Positions 8,358 through 17,569 of a stretch of DNA of 64,000 nucleotides are shown here, one piece after another. The translations under genes were made by a program, and so were the position numbers. Source of the DNA: Enterococcus ureilyticus (lineage in GTDB: Bacteria > Bacillota > Bacilli > Lactobacillales > Enterococcaceae). Position 1 is the stretch's first letter; each line of letters starts with the position of its first letter. Location of the stretch: contig NZ_MIKC01000007.1 of the NCBI RefSeq assembly GCF_001730315.1, positions 1 to 64,000 of the forward strand, written 5' to 3'. The notes beneath the pieces are model-generated. The model did no database searches and had not been told where the DNA came from. It saw only the letters and a program-made list of their open reading frames with translations.

Positions 8358-8537
8358 GATTAAGAAAGCTGCGAATAAAAAGAGAGAATCAGATAGTTCG
8401 CACATCGTTCATCATTTTTTATTATAGAGGGTTTGAACCATTAATAACAGTATTTTAACTGTTTACTTATGCACAAATTAAAAAATGTGTTGTAGAAGAT
8501 AATTTGTTGATTGATATCAGAAAGGAAGAGTTAAAAA

Positions 8538-9248
8538 ATGTACAAAATCGGCTATGTATCTTTGCCCAAAGAAGAGGAAGGTCAACTAATAAAAAGTTTT
8601 AAAGACCATGAACTTTCATTAATATCTTTTGAAAAAGAGGACATTATGAATCATTTAAATGAATTAGATGCTATTTTAATAAAAAAAAATGATATCTTGA
8701 GCAGTACAACAATATTTAGAATGTTGATAGAGATACGCAAGAAAACGACTAAGTTTTTATGGATTCTTTCTGAAGTAAAAGAAAATAGTGAACGTACACT
8801 ATTTCTTGAACTGGGAGCTAATATGATATTTGATAGTTCTAACAATTTGGATGAAGTTGCGTTGATTCTTTCAAACAGCTTATGCACTGTGAAAGATGAA
8901 ATGAGAGAACAAAATCTTCTAAGTAAAAGTTTCTCAAAAAAGAAAAAAAATGGGGCATCCTTTAAATTAATTCCCCAGAATCTTAGTGTACTTTTGGGCA
9001 ATGGAGAAGAGATTTATTTGACAAAACAGGAATTTAAAACACTAGAAATACTTTACAGACATAGTAAGACGACAGTTACATATGAAGATATCCTAAGCGA
9101 AGTATGGAAAACAACAAGTAATGAAAATTACAGAAAATATCGTATAAGTAACTTGATATTCCATTTGCGCCAAAAGTTAGATGAACATAACGACTCACAT
9201 ACCTATATTAAAACAATTCGGTCAAAAGGCTACATGCTAGATATATGA
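8538..9248 (+). CDS. Winged-helix transcriptional regulator of the WxL locus
   Basis: 236 aa. The C-terminal half (about 150-236) is an OmpR/PhoB-type winged helix (LTKQEFKTLEILYRHS, RKYRISNLIFHLRQKL, IRSKGYML). The N-terminal 120 residues are receiver-sized but lack the acidic pocket and a recognisable phospho-acceptor Asp, so it is probably not a classical response regulator, and no kinase is adjacent. It directly precedes the WxL operon, a common arrangement, and is the probable activator of that operon. Its own promoter region abuts the invertible segment, which may make its expression phase-variable. Confidence 0.8.
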   Translation: MYKIGYVSLPKEEEGQLIKSFKDHELSLISFEKEDIMNHLNELDAILIKKNDILSSTTIFRMLIEIRKKTTKFLWILSEVKENSERTLFLELGANMIFDSSNNLDEVALILSNSLCTVKDEMREQNLLSKSFSKKKKNGASFKLIPQNLSVLLGNGEEIYLTKQEFKTLEILYRHSKTTVTYEDILSEVWKTTSNENYRKYRISNLIFHLRQKLDEHNDSHTYIKTIRSKGYMLDI

Positions 9249-9386
9249 TAATGCTAAAAAAGCTGTCTGTCATGGCGGTTGAAATTGTTGAGTGAATGAT
9301 TATCTCCACAAGAAAAATGACGGTGACGGAAGATTGGCCATAATGCTTTTCATTTTTTTGAGCTAAGAATAATATTTAGCAAATGA

Positions 9387-9467
9387 GAGAAAATTAACAT
9401 TTTCAATCATACGTTTTGCTGTTTTAAACATTGAAGTAATGTTTAAAAGGGCATATCTAATTTTCTC
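9387..9467. promoter_or_regulatory. Nested palindromes upstream of the WxL operon
   Basis: The inner palindrome TTTTAAACATT / AATGTTTAAAA (9422-9432, 9438-9448) has perfect 11-base arms. It is enclosed by GAGAAAATTA (9387-9396) and TAATTTTCTC (9458-9467). A weak promoter (TAATAT at 9489-9494, poor -35) follows, suggesting an activator-dependent promoter bound by the regulator at 8538-9248. The rest of 9249-9578 is AT-rich leader with no gene I can support. Confidence 0.5.
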
Positions 9468-9578
9468 ATAATTTAAGGTATCAAAAAATAATATTCTTAG
9501 TAAGGAAAATGAAAATACATTGTACGTTTCAAAGACAGACGTACAAATAAATTTGAAGGGAGAGGAGTTGAAGAAAAA

Positions 9579-12500
9579 ATGAAAATCGGAAAAAAGTCTT
9601 TTTTCTTAGGAATTGTCTTCTTAGGAATGATTGTTCTATTCGGATTTTTAGGTAAACAGTCATTAATCAAAGCAGAAGATGCACAAACTACAGAGGGAAA
9701 CATAGCGACTGGAGAAGTTGATTTAACGCAATTTACGGGTAATGAAATAAGAGAAGTACAAAGTTGGGAGCAGCTGATTCGCGCTATAGATGATACTAGT
9801 GTCAAAGCGATAAGTATTACTAAGTCGTTTGAAACGCCTGATGATCCTAGTATCAGCGGTACATTAAATTCTATCAGTGCTGGTGCAACATCGAATGCCA
9901 ATGCTACTGCTAATTTTAGGTACCTGACTAGAACAGGAATCGCTAGAAAATTAGTTATAGAGGGGAATAATAATACCATCGATTTCAGGTCATTGATGAT
10001 TGGTTTTTATAACAATACAGTGACTGGAACAAATGGTTGGGATATTACTTGGCAAAATTTAAACGCTTATCATGGTAACTATTATGGATTTACTAGTTAT
10101 GTAGATTTAAGTGCAGATAATCAGAGACTATCTAAGCTAACATTCCATAACCTCAAGGATACAGGTTCAGAATTACTCCATTCCCCATACGCACAAGTAT
10201 ATATGTCAGGTACTGTTGAGAATAATATGACACAATACTATACTTCCCCATTTCGAACAAATTGGCAAATTAACGCATTGGGTCAAGCAAATTTAGAAAT
10301 ATCCAATTTGACTTTAATGGAAAATGCCAATTTTAAAAGCAACACGATCAATTCTGGAAATATATGGTTGATGAATGGTGGATCATTAGTCTTGGATAAG
10401 AATTCAACAATGACGGTTACAACGGGACCGTCAAATGACTGGGGAGAAGCGTACGGACAAAATTTATATGTCGCAAATGGTAATGTTACGTTGAATGAAG
10501 GAGCGACTTTAAATCTAAATTCTCCAAAAGGAAAAACAGATTGGGGTTCATTGGATCTTTATTCAGCTAACTCCAAATTAACGATCGGTAAAAAAGCCGT
10601 TCTAAATATTAAATCAGATGGACGTTCTTCTGGTGGGACTGGTGATGCTAGAAGTATTATTTCCATGGGCGGCGGATCTTCTTTGATTGTTGATGAAGAA
10701 GGTGCTTTGAATATAGAAGCAACAAATATGGGCAACTCTGAAACGGATATTATCTATGCTAGCGGTGATGCGACGTTCAAAGTAAATAAAAAAGGAACTT
10801 TTAACATTTTAAGTGACAGTACCAATCCAGCTCAGAGTCTAATTCGCTTTGCGACTCAAGGATCAACCTTTCAGTTTGCGGATGCTCTAAGAGTTAACTT
10901 ACAACGAACATCTGTACTGAACTCAGGTGATTCAGGCTTGGTTCGTATCGGAGGGACCCTTGGAAAACTAGATGTCGATATTCAAAAAGTTAATATATGG
11001 AATCTAGGAATCCTGGACGGGTTACCTAATAGAAGTTGGACGCCAATGTATGGCATGTTGATCAATTATAGTGACATTAACCCAACCATCACAAAGGCCT
11101 CTTCTCTAACAACAGCAAATGAAACGAGTTTTAAAAATCCAACGACTGGATTTACAACTAAAAACGTTCAACGTGTTTTGTATGAGTACATTCCTGATGT
11201 TAGTGTAAGTATTTTGAGCAAAGCGACAGATGATATCACTTCAACAGATTCAACAACAATCACTGGAACTACTAATCCAGGAGCATATGTCAGGTTATCA
11301 GATAAACCAATTGTTGATAGTGTGGGAGTATTGATCGATCCAGCTAAGAATAGTGTGAAAAGTCCAGTAACAAGTTCAGGACAAGACCCCTTATATACAG
11401 ATAATTTTACTGTTCAGGCAGATGCTTCTGGGAATTATTCCTATACTTTGCCAGAGGGAAAACATTTTTCAGCAGGAACAACCATTACAGCTTACTCCTT
11501 TTTAGATGGTAAAACAGATACTGCAACTCAAGTTGTTTTAGACGTTACACCGCCAAAGGGAGAGCCTAAAGAGTATCATCTTGGAAAAGGTGATGCCAGA
11601 CCAGATCCAAGTGTATTCGTTCAAAATCCCACAGATAGTAATCCAGTGCCACAAAATTTCACCTATAAATATACTGCAGAAACACTTGGTGAAATTGATA
11701 CGCTTGTGGGTACTGTCGGTGAACATGAGGTTAAAGTCATTATAATGGATGATGCGAAAAACGAAACAGTTGTCACGTCTAAGCTAATCGTGCATGAAAC
11801 AACAAATGGTATTGATGCACAAGATATCACGGTTGAGACAAACACAATCAAGGACATGACAGAAGCACAGCTAAAAGCACAAATTTTATCACAGAGCAAC
11901 GTGTCTGCCCATAAAATAGTAGACGGTGTCTATACGGAGTTAACAGACAATGTTCAAGTCACTGACTTAGCTGGCTTGTCTCCAAGCAAGACGAGCGGGA
12001 CATATCCAGTCGTTCTTACGGTCAAAGCAGCCGATTCTGGATTAGCAACAGATATCACAAAAGTGATTCAGGTTACAGTCAAACTGTCAGAACAAAACGT
12101 CAAAGTCCAGTTTGTTGATGAATCAGGTGTAAGCTTACACGAAAATGTTACTTTAAAAGGAAGTGTAGGTTCCACGATAGATTTAACGAAAGAAAAACAG
12201 GTGACAGATGCAATTACCTCGGTTCTTGCAGATCGTTATTTGGTTGAAACTTCTGGACGTCCAACGAATGAAACTGCGATACCAATTGGGACGGAAGAAT
12301 CTACAATCACGTATACATTCCAAGGCACATTATCGATTTATTCTGGTCCAACTGAAATTAATTTTGGTAGCCATGAAGTCAGTTGGAAAGGAACAAAAGA
12401 TAATAACCCATCTTACGATCAACCTTTAGTAATTTGGGACAATAGAAAGAATCTAGATAACTGGAAACTATCTGTAAAACTTGAAGGCGAACTAAGTATG

Positions 12501-12749
12501 CCAGATAGTCCGACACATGTATTAAGTGGTGTTTTAAGTTATCAAACAGCTTCTGATAAGAAGGTACTATCGACTGATGCACAGGATGTACTTCAAGCAA
12601 AACATGATGCTTCTGGACAATATGATATTTCAACAAGAACTTGGGGGCCAGATAAACAAGGCCTTCGACTAGATGTCCCTTCTGGAGCAGTGAAGTTGAC
12701 TGGAGAATACGAAACTACATTGATTTGGCGAGTAGAAGAAGCATATTAA
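9579..12749 (+). CDS. Large WxL-domain surface protein with beta-helix-like adhesin region
   Basis: 1056 aa. A signal peptide (about 1-32) is followed by a long Asn/Gly/Ser-rich region (about 60-500) with right-handed beta-helix character (repeated short strands such as LNEGATLNLN, LTIGKKAVLNIK), resembling pectate-lyase-like adhesive domains. Then come Ig-like or bacterial-adhesin modules (about 540-760), a MucBP-like segment (about 845-915) and a C-terminal WxL domain with motif NWKLSVKL (Trp962) and terminal LIWRVEEAY. WxL domains bind peptidoglycan non-covalently. AGGAG at 9563-9567 sets the start. First gene of the operon; probable host or glycan adhesin. Confidence 0.88.
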   Translation: MKIGKKSFFLGIVFLGMIVLFGFLGKQSLIKAEDAQTTEGNIATGEVDLTQFTGNEIREVQSWEQLIRAIDDTSVKAISITKSFETPDDPSISGTLNSISAGATSNANATANFRYLTRTGIARKLVIEGNNNTIDFRSLMIGFYNNTVTGTNGWDITWQNLNAYHGNYYGFTSYVDLSADNQRLSKLTFHNLKDTGSELLHSPYAQVYMSGTVENNMTQYYTSPFRTNWQINALGQANLEISNLTLMENANFKSNTINSGNIWLMNGGSLVLDKNSTMTVTTGPSNDWGEAYGQNLYVANGNVTLNEGATLNLNSPKGKTDWGSLDLYSANSKLTIGKKAVLNIKSDGRSSGGTGDARSIISMGGGSSLIVDEEGALNIEATNMGNSETDIIYASGDATFKVNKKGTFNILSDSTNPAQSLIRFATQGSTFQFADALRVNLQRTSVLNSGDSGLVRIGGTLGKLDVDIQKVNIWNLGILDGLPNRSWTPMYGMLINYSDINPTITKASSLTTANETSFKNPTTGFTTKNVQRVLYEYIPDVSVSILSKATDDITSTDSTTITGTTNPGAYVRLSDKPIVDSVGVLIDPAKNSVKSPVTSSGQDPLYTDNFTVQADASGNYSYTLPEGKHFSAGTTITAYSFLDGKTDTATQVVLDVTPPKGEPKEYHLGKGDARPDPSVFVQNPTDSNPVPQNFTYKYTAETLGEIDTLVGTVGEHEVKVIIMDDAKNETVVTSKLIVHETTNGIDAQDITVETNTIKDMTEAQLKAQILSQSNVSAHKIVDGVYTELTDNVQVTDLAGLSPSKTSGTYPVVLTVKAADSGLATDITKVIQVTVKLSEQNVKVQFVDESGVSLHENVTLKGSVGSTIDLTKEKQVTDAITSVLADRYLVETSGRPTNETAIPIGTEESTITYTFQGTLSIYSGPTEINFGSHEVSWKGTKDNNPSYDQPLVIWDNRKNLDNWKLSVKLEGELSMPDSPTHVLSGVLSYQTASDKKVLSTDAQDVLQAKHDASGQYDISTRTWGPDKQGLRLDVPSGAVKLTGEYETTLIWRVEEAY

Positions 12750-12768
12750 GCGATGGAGGAAGAAATAA

Positions 12769-13116
12769 ATGAAGAAAATTGCGAAAAAACGTTTCTTATT
12801 TGTCTCTATTTTCTGCTTAAGTTTATGCTTAGCTACTTTTTCAACTGTTTATGCTGAAGAAATAGGACAGATACAAACGAAGGCTGGAGTAGGGTTTTAT
12901 GAATCTAGTAGCTCCGATAGTGGGACCGATACAACAAATACAACAGCAACATCGGCTACATCGGAAGCTGTCACAAAACCAAAAGGCAGATACCCATCAA
13001 CAGGTGAACTAGTTAAAACTAGTTTAAGCATTAGCGGTTTGATTCTAGTTATCTTGGTTTTAATTCTCTTTTTACGAAAGAAAAAAGAAAAAAACACAGC
13101 AAGAAGGGAGCGTTAA
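12769..13116 (+). CDS. Small sortase-anchored protein with YPSTG signal
   Basis: 115 aa. Signal peptide (about 1-28, cleavage near VYAEE), a mature extracellular part of only about 45 Ser/Thr-rich residues, then sorting signal YPSTGE, a hydrophobic helix and a positively charged tail RKKKEKN. The motif has Tyr where LPXTG has Leu. Short LPXTG-type proteins accompany many WxL operons, perhaps as a covalent anchor point for the complex. GGAGGA at 12755-12760 precedes the ATG. No sortase gene is in the window. Confidence 0.85.
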   Translation: MKKIAKKRFLFVSIFCLSLCLATFSTVYAEEIGQIQTKAGVGFYESSSSDSGTDTTNTTATSATSEAVTKPKGRYPSTGELVKTSLSISGLILVILVLILFLRKKKEKNTARRER

Positions 13117-13122
13117 AATAAA

Positions 13123-13920
13123 ATGAAAAAAAAGCGCATTTTTATCCTTATTGTTGTAGCTATAGCGGTAACAAGTGTTAAACCATTAAGTGTATCTGCT
13201 GAAACAACTAGTCACTCAGGTAGTGGAACAGTGAAGTTCACGGGTGAGTACCCGAAAGAAATTGTTGATCCAGAACATCCTGATAAAGCTGCTGATCCAG
13301 GCTCAACGCCAACAACTGATGGACCGCTGAGGTTTGATTTTGTTCCTCATTTAAACTTTTGGAACAATGAAATCTCAGACAAAGACCAAACCTATTTTGC
13401 AAATGCACAACTATTTCTTGACGGAACAGGAGCAAGAGGGAATTTTGTTCAAATATCCGATTATCGTGAAAATAAAAGTGGATGGAGCTTACAAGTACGG
13501 CAAGAAACACAGTTGAAAAATGAGACAACCAAAAATAAAGAATTAAATGGTGCGGTCATTTCATTTGATCAATCGTGGACAAATTCGATCAATGATAGTA
13601 TCTTTGCACCGATTGTGTCAAAAGAAGTTATTCGCATTAATAATATTGGCGAAACTTACGACTTAGCACAAGCAAAAGCTGGTACAGGTGAAGGGACGTG
13701 GTCTATTATCTTTGGCGCAACCATTGATAATCAACAAGGACGCAAAGACACACTCAGTCCGAGAATTAATCAAAATGGACAGCCAATCCTTGATCCTGAT
13801 TTTAAGAATCAGCCAGTCTATCAAAACGAGGCAGTATCTTTAACCGTACCTGGGAAAACAAAAAAAGACCCAGTACAATATGAAACGGTGTTAACTTGGG
13901 TATTATCCGAGTTGCCATAA
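13123..13920 (+). CDS. WxL-domain cell-surface protein
   Basis: 265 aa. Signal peptide (about 1-26, cleavage near SVSAET), then a single WxL domain: GPLRFDFVPHLNF, first motif GWSLQVRQETQL and second motif LTWVLSELP at the C-terminus. Both Trp-x-Leu elements are canonical. It lies six bases after the YPSTG protein gene. Expected to attach to peptidoglycan and pair with the large WxL protein and the DUF916/DUF3324 protein at the surface. Confidence 0.9.
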   Translation: MKKKRIFILIVVAIAVTSVKPLSVSAETTSHSGSGTVKFTGEYPKEIVDPEHPDKAADPGSTPTTDGPLRFDFVPHLNFWNNEISDKDQTYFANAQLFLDGTGARGNFVQISDYRENKSGWSLQVRQETQLKNETTKNKELNGAVISFDQSWTNSINDSIFAPIVSKEVIRINNIGETYDLAQAKAGTGEGTWSIIFGATIDNQQGRKDTLSPRINQNGQPILDPDFKNQPVYQNEAVSLTVPGKTKKDPVQYETVLTWVLSELP

Positions 13921-13950
13921 ATTTAAAACAAATCCTAGGAGGAAACAAGA

Positions 13951-14718
13951 ATGAAATTGACACACAAATTATGCGGAGCAGCATTATTAACAGTAATCGG
14001 AGTAGGACTAGCTTTACCATCAGTAGCAAAAGCCGATGGAGGAGATGCAAAAGTAAGCTCTTCAACAGGTAAGATTAAATTCAAACAAGATGGTACTGGA
14101 ACTGATATTCCAACACCACCTGAAACAGATGGACCTGAAATCACACAACCACCGGTAAATCCAGATAACGGGCCTTTGAAAGTAATAACAATCGCACCTT
14201 TAGATTTCGGTACAAACGAAGTGACAACACCAACAGCTAACGGTTGGGAATACTATGCGAGCACATTTAAAACAACTGAGAAAGATAATGCAGATAATAC
14301 TATAGAAATGCCTAACTTTGTTACTTTTAAAGATGAACGTGCAGATGATCTTCCAAATAAATATAAATTAACTGCAAAAGCAACGACGTTCAAAAATACA
14401 GCTGGAAAGGAATTAAAAGCAGCGACCCTTACCTACGATAATATTCGCTTAACAACGACAGGTGATGCAGGCCAAATTAATCCTACAGCTGCAGCAAAAA
14501 CGCAAGTATTAGCAACAGATGGAACGACTCCTACTGAATTTGTAAATCAAGATGCTGATGATAAAGGCTTTGGTCGTTTTGATTTAGTCTTTGGTAAAAT
14601 GGCAGACGGAAATGCAGATAAATCTGTAAAACTCTCTATCCCAGCTGCAAATAACAAATTATCAACAGCTAGTGAATATACATCAACAATTACATGGACA
14701 ATTGCTGACGCGCGCTAA
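13951..14718 (+). CDS. WxL-domain surface protein with altered motifs
   Basis: 255 aa. Signal peptide (about 1-29, cleavage near AKADGG), a Pro-rich linker, then a WxL domain (PLKVITIAPLDFGTNEVTT). The motifs deviate: the first reads KYKLTAKATTF (Tyr for Trp) and the last TWTIADAR (Ile for Leu). In size and position it matches the major small WxL protein of such loci. AGGAGG precedes ATG 13951. Likely abundant, given the clean ribosome site and Lys/Thr-rich codon pattern. Confidence 0.88.
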   Translation: MKLTHKLCGAALLTVIGVGLALPSVAKADGGDAKVSSSTGKIKFKQDGTGTDIPTPPETDGPEITQPPVNPDNGPLKVITIAPLDFGTNEVTTPTANGWEYYASTFKTTEKDNADNTIEMPNFVTFKDERADDLPNKYKLTAKATTFKNTAGKELKAATLTYDNIRLTTTGDAGQINPTAAAKTQVLATDGTTPTEFVNQDADDKGFGRFDLVFGKMADGNADKSVKLSIPAANNKLSTASEYTSTITWTIADAR

Positions 14719-14742
14719 AAAAAATTAGCTCAAAAGTAAGTT

Positions 14743-14782
14743 TGAACAGGGTCATCAAAGAGTAAGATGGTGATCCTGTTCA
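14743..14782 (+). terminator. Hairpin between WxL and DUF916 genes
   Basis: TGAACAGG (14743-14750) and the neighbouring bases pair with GATCCTGTTCA (14772-14782). No U tail follows, so it probably attenuates or stabilises the upstream WxL mRNA while allowing read-through into the DUF916 gene. Confidence 0.5.
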
Positions 14783-14807
14783 CTTTGAAAGAAGGAACGT
14801 GAAGAGA

Positions 14808-15893
14808 ATGAAGAGAAAATATTTAACGTATATTACTATTATTTTATACATAGCGATTACTCTGATATGTAGGCCAAATGCTGCTTTTGCAAATGAAAGT
14901 AACAAACAAGATGCTAGCAGTGGTTTTAGCTACAAAGTAATCTACCCAGAAAATCAACATAAAGAAGTAAGTTACTTCGACTTAAGAATGACACCGGGTC
15001 AAAAACAAACGGTTGTAATCCAATTAAGCAATAGCTCTGATAAAGAGATTACCGTAGATGTAGGTCTAAACAGTACAAAAACAAACAGCAATGGTGTATT
15101 AGAAAATGGACCATCTAACTTAGAAAAAGATTCCTCTTTAAAATATGATTTTGCAGATATTGTGAAAGGAAAAGAATCAGTAGTGATTCCACCAAAACAA
15201 ACAATTGATTATCCCATTGATATCACAATGCCTGAAGTTACATATGACGGTGTTATTTCAGGTGGTATTTATATGATTGAACGAGATCAGGAATCTGAAA
15301 AGCAAGAAGGCATGATTAAAAATAAATATGCCTATTTAGTTGGCATGTTACTGACTGAAACGGATAATGAAGTCAAACCAGACTTGAAATTAAACAAAGT
15401 TTATGCAGATTTAAAAAATTATCGTAATGCGATCATGATTGATTTTTCTAATATACAGTCTGCCTACTTAGATGATATGACGGTAGACGTTCAAGTAATG
15501 GGCGCAAAGTCAGATGAAGTTTTGTATGATACAAAACAAACAAAAATGCGTATGGCACCTAATTCTAAAATAAAATTTCCTGTATCGATGAATGGTGAGA
15601 AAATGGTACCAGGGGATTATCGAGCACATATTTTGGTTACAGCGAAAACTGGTGAAAAGTGGGAATGGGAACAGAAGTTTACGATCACTAATGAAGAAGC
15701 AGATAAGTTTAATCAGGAAGATGTCAGCTTATTGCAAGAAAACCGAATAAATTGGCAACTAATCATACTGATTATTTTTGGTGTATTGATGTTGATTGTG
15801 ATCATCTATTTCATTGTTCGGACACTTAATAAAAAGAAAAATAAGAAGAAAATCAAAAACAAAAAAAAAGCACCTAAGAGTAAGAAACGTTAA
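14808..15893 (+). CDS. DUF916/DUF3324 (WxLIP) surface protein
   Basis: 361 aa from ATG 14808; AAGGA at 14792-14796 fits this start better than the in-frame GTG at 14799. Signal peptide (about 1-28), a DUF916 peptidoglycan-binding domain (about 40-160), a DUF3324 domain (about 165-310), one membrane helix (about 320-340) and a strongly basic tail. WxLIP proteins bind WxL proteins and anchor the complex at the cell surface. Genes for both kinds of protein sit together here as expected. Confidence 0.92.
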   Translation: MKRKYLTYITIILYIAITLICRPNAAFANESNKQDASSGFSYKVIYPENQHKEVSYFDLRMTPGQKQTVVIQLSNSSDKEITVDVGLNSTKTNSNGVLENGPSNLEKDSSLKYDFADIVKGKESVVIPPKQTIDYPIDITMPEVTYDGVISGGIYMIERDQESEKQEGMIKNKYAYLVGMLLTETDNEVKPDLKLNKVYADLKNYRNAIMIDFSNIQSAYLDDMTVDVQVMGAKSDEVLYDTKQTKMRMAPNSKIKFPVSMNGEKMVPGDYRAHILVTAKTGEKWEWEQKFTITNEEADKFNQEDVSLLQENRINWQLIILIIFGVLMLIVIIYFIVRTLNKKKNKKKIKNKKKAPKSKKR

Positions 15894-15915
15894 GTGTTCA
15901 TAGGAGGATAGAAAG

Positions 15916-16581
15916 ATGTTATTACTAGACTGGGTATTTATTGCAACACTATCAAGTGCTATCCTCTTTGCATTGTTTTCTTTATTTTGGTTATTTCGTC
16001 TGTTTCAAACTCGACAACACTTAGGAGAGTTATCGCATGTGAAAACAAAAAATGCACGAAAACGAAAAAAAATTAGACGGAAGATAAAAAAAACAACTGT
16101 AAAGCGAAAAAAACAACGTCGTAATGTTATTGCTTGTCTTGTTCTGGCTCTTTGTTTATGTGCTACGGCCTTCTATTCTCGATATTATCAAGCAACTAAT
16201 TTAGGTGAACGAGATTCAGATGGAATCGTTCAGGGCTATTATTTACTTAATGAAACGATCAATCAAATTAATAGGCTAAGTGAAAATAATAATTCTGAGA
16301 AAGCTGAAAATAATTTGCGTGAATTAGCAGCAAAATTGTCTAGCTTTGGAATGCGAGGAGCCGATGGAAGATTAACAACGGAAGGGCAGCGATTGTTGTC
16401 GAGATACTATAATCAAGTGAAAGAACTTGGCTTAAATTTAAACAATCAAAGCAGCGAAATGATCGAAAATCCACAGACACGTGAAGAATATATTCAAGTA
16501 ATTCAAAAGACACAAGTAACACAAAAGAAAATTATAGACTACTTTAAAGTCAATGAGCAGGCATTACAGCAAAAAAAGTAA
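15916..16581 (+). CDS. Conserved membrane protein of the WxL locus
   Basis: 221 aa. Two membrane helices (about 5-27 and 73-92) flank a very basic cytosolic loop (about 45-71, KRKKIRRKIKK). An extracellular tail of about 125 residues contains a helical region with RMxGADGRLTTEGQ-like sequence (GMRGADGRLTTEGQRLL). I do not recognise the family. Its place between the WxLIP and signal-peptidase-like genes suggests a part in assembling or exporting the surface complex. Confidence 0.75.
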   Translation: MLLLDWVFIATLSSAILFALFSLFWLFRLFQTRQHLGELSHVKTKNARKRKKIRRKIKKTTVKRKKQRRNVIACLVLALCLCATAFYSRYYQATNLGERDSDGIVQGYYLLNETINQINRLSENNNSEKAENNLRELAAKLSSFGMRGADGRLTTEGQRLLSRYYNQVKELGLNLNNQSSEMIENPQTREEYIQVIQKTQVTQKKIIDYFKVNEQALQQKK

Positions 16582-16585
16582 GTGG

Positions 16586-17281
16586 ATGATGAAGATGTCA
16601 AACAAAGAAACATTGAAGAAAAAGCCACAAAAAAAGAATGTCACCCAATCAAAGGTTGATTGGGAAAAGCCAGCTAAAGAAAAAAAGGTAAAACTCAAAA
16701 AGAAGCGTATTTCTACTAAAAAAAACGCGCCAAAATCAATGAAAGAATTTTGGAAGGAAATCCTTTTAACAATGGTTGTTGTATCGTTTCTTTTCACGAT
16801 CTGCTCATTCACGATTTTTACCTTACCGAAAGTAGAAGGCTATGGCATGACGCCTGTCTTGAATAACGGTGATCGTGTTTTTGTGAATCGTTTAGGCACG
16901 ATCCGGCGATTCAAACTTATCTATTTTAGAATACCAAATAGTAAAGAGACATCTATTCGACGAGTGATAGGTCTTCCCAATGAACATATTCAGTATAAAA
17001 ATGATCAACTATACATCAATCAACAAGAAATTTTTGAACGTTTTTTACAGAATCAGTTGGATCACGCCAAACAAAATGAAGAGTTAGTAACAGATGATTT
17101 TCAATTACAACAATTACCAAATGTAAAGTATGACTATATCCCGAAAGGAAAATACTTAATCTTAGGAGATAACCGCCCCTACTCTACTGATTCTCGTTAC
17201 TATGGTTTAGTAGATGAAAAAGATATCATTGGGACGGTTGAGATGAGAATTTTACCGTTACATAAGCTAGTCAGTTTCTAA
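16586..17281 (+). CDS. Signal peptidase I homologue lacking the catalytic Ser and Lys
   Basis: 231 aa. A basic N-terminal tail, one membrane helix (about 55-75) and the S26 fold. Box B reads VEGYGMTPVL, with Gly87 where the catalytic Ser stands. Box D reads IRRVIGLPNE, with Arg125 where the general-base Lys stands. Box E, GDNRPYSTDSRYYG, is intact. It is therefore probably a pseudo-enzyme, comparable to the non-catalytic SipA proteins of streptococcal pilus loci that help assembly. Start ATG 16586 lies four bases after the previous stop; no candidate start (16553, 16586, 16589, 16595) has a strong ribosome site, suggesting reinitiation. Confidence 0.88.
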   Translation: MMKMSNKETLKKKPQKKNVTQSKVDWEKPAKEKKVKLKKKRISTKKNAPKSMKEFWKEILLTMVVVSFLFTICSFTIFTLPKVEGYGMTPVLNNGDRVFVNRLGTIRRFKLIYFRIPNSKETSIRRVIGLPNEHIQYKNDQLYINQQEIFERFLQNQLDHAKQNEELVTDDFQLQQLPNVKYDYIPKGKYLILGDNRPYSTDSRYYGLVDEKDIIGTVEMRILPLHKLVSF

Positions 17282-17569
17282 TTAAGTATGCATATAGGTA
17301 AGAAATAATTTTTCTAAAAGTCGTTCATAAGTAAAAACTAAGTGATACTCAATCAAGAGACAACGAGTAAAGTGCTTATAAAATAAATAGTTAAAGAATT
17401 CAATGGAGTGTAAAAAATCGGTATAAGTTATTAATTTTGTGATAATCGGACTCGTCTTTTATTTCTATGTAATCAGATTGAATGGGTAAAATTTTACTGT
17501 TACTATTCGCTGAGTTGCTCAGGTAAGTTGACTAAAAATATATTAGTTAAAGGAGGTGGGCAAAGTATC
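17282..17569. other. AT-rich gap between WxL operon and yfhO-like gene
   Basis: About 290 bases with no ORF, clear terminator or consensus promoter that I can support. A strong AAAGGAGG at 17549-17556 serves the next gene. Confidence 0.5.

Noticed and set aside
6628-8537. Integrated phage or ICE remnant
   Set aside because: Only a recombinase is present, with inverted rather than direct flanking sites and no phage, conjugation or cargo genes.
12379-12636. Minus-strand ORFs inside the large WxL gene
   Set aside because: They lack ribosome sites and lie wholly inside a well-supported gene; they are reading-frame shadows.
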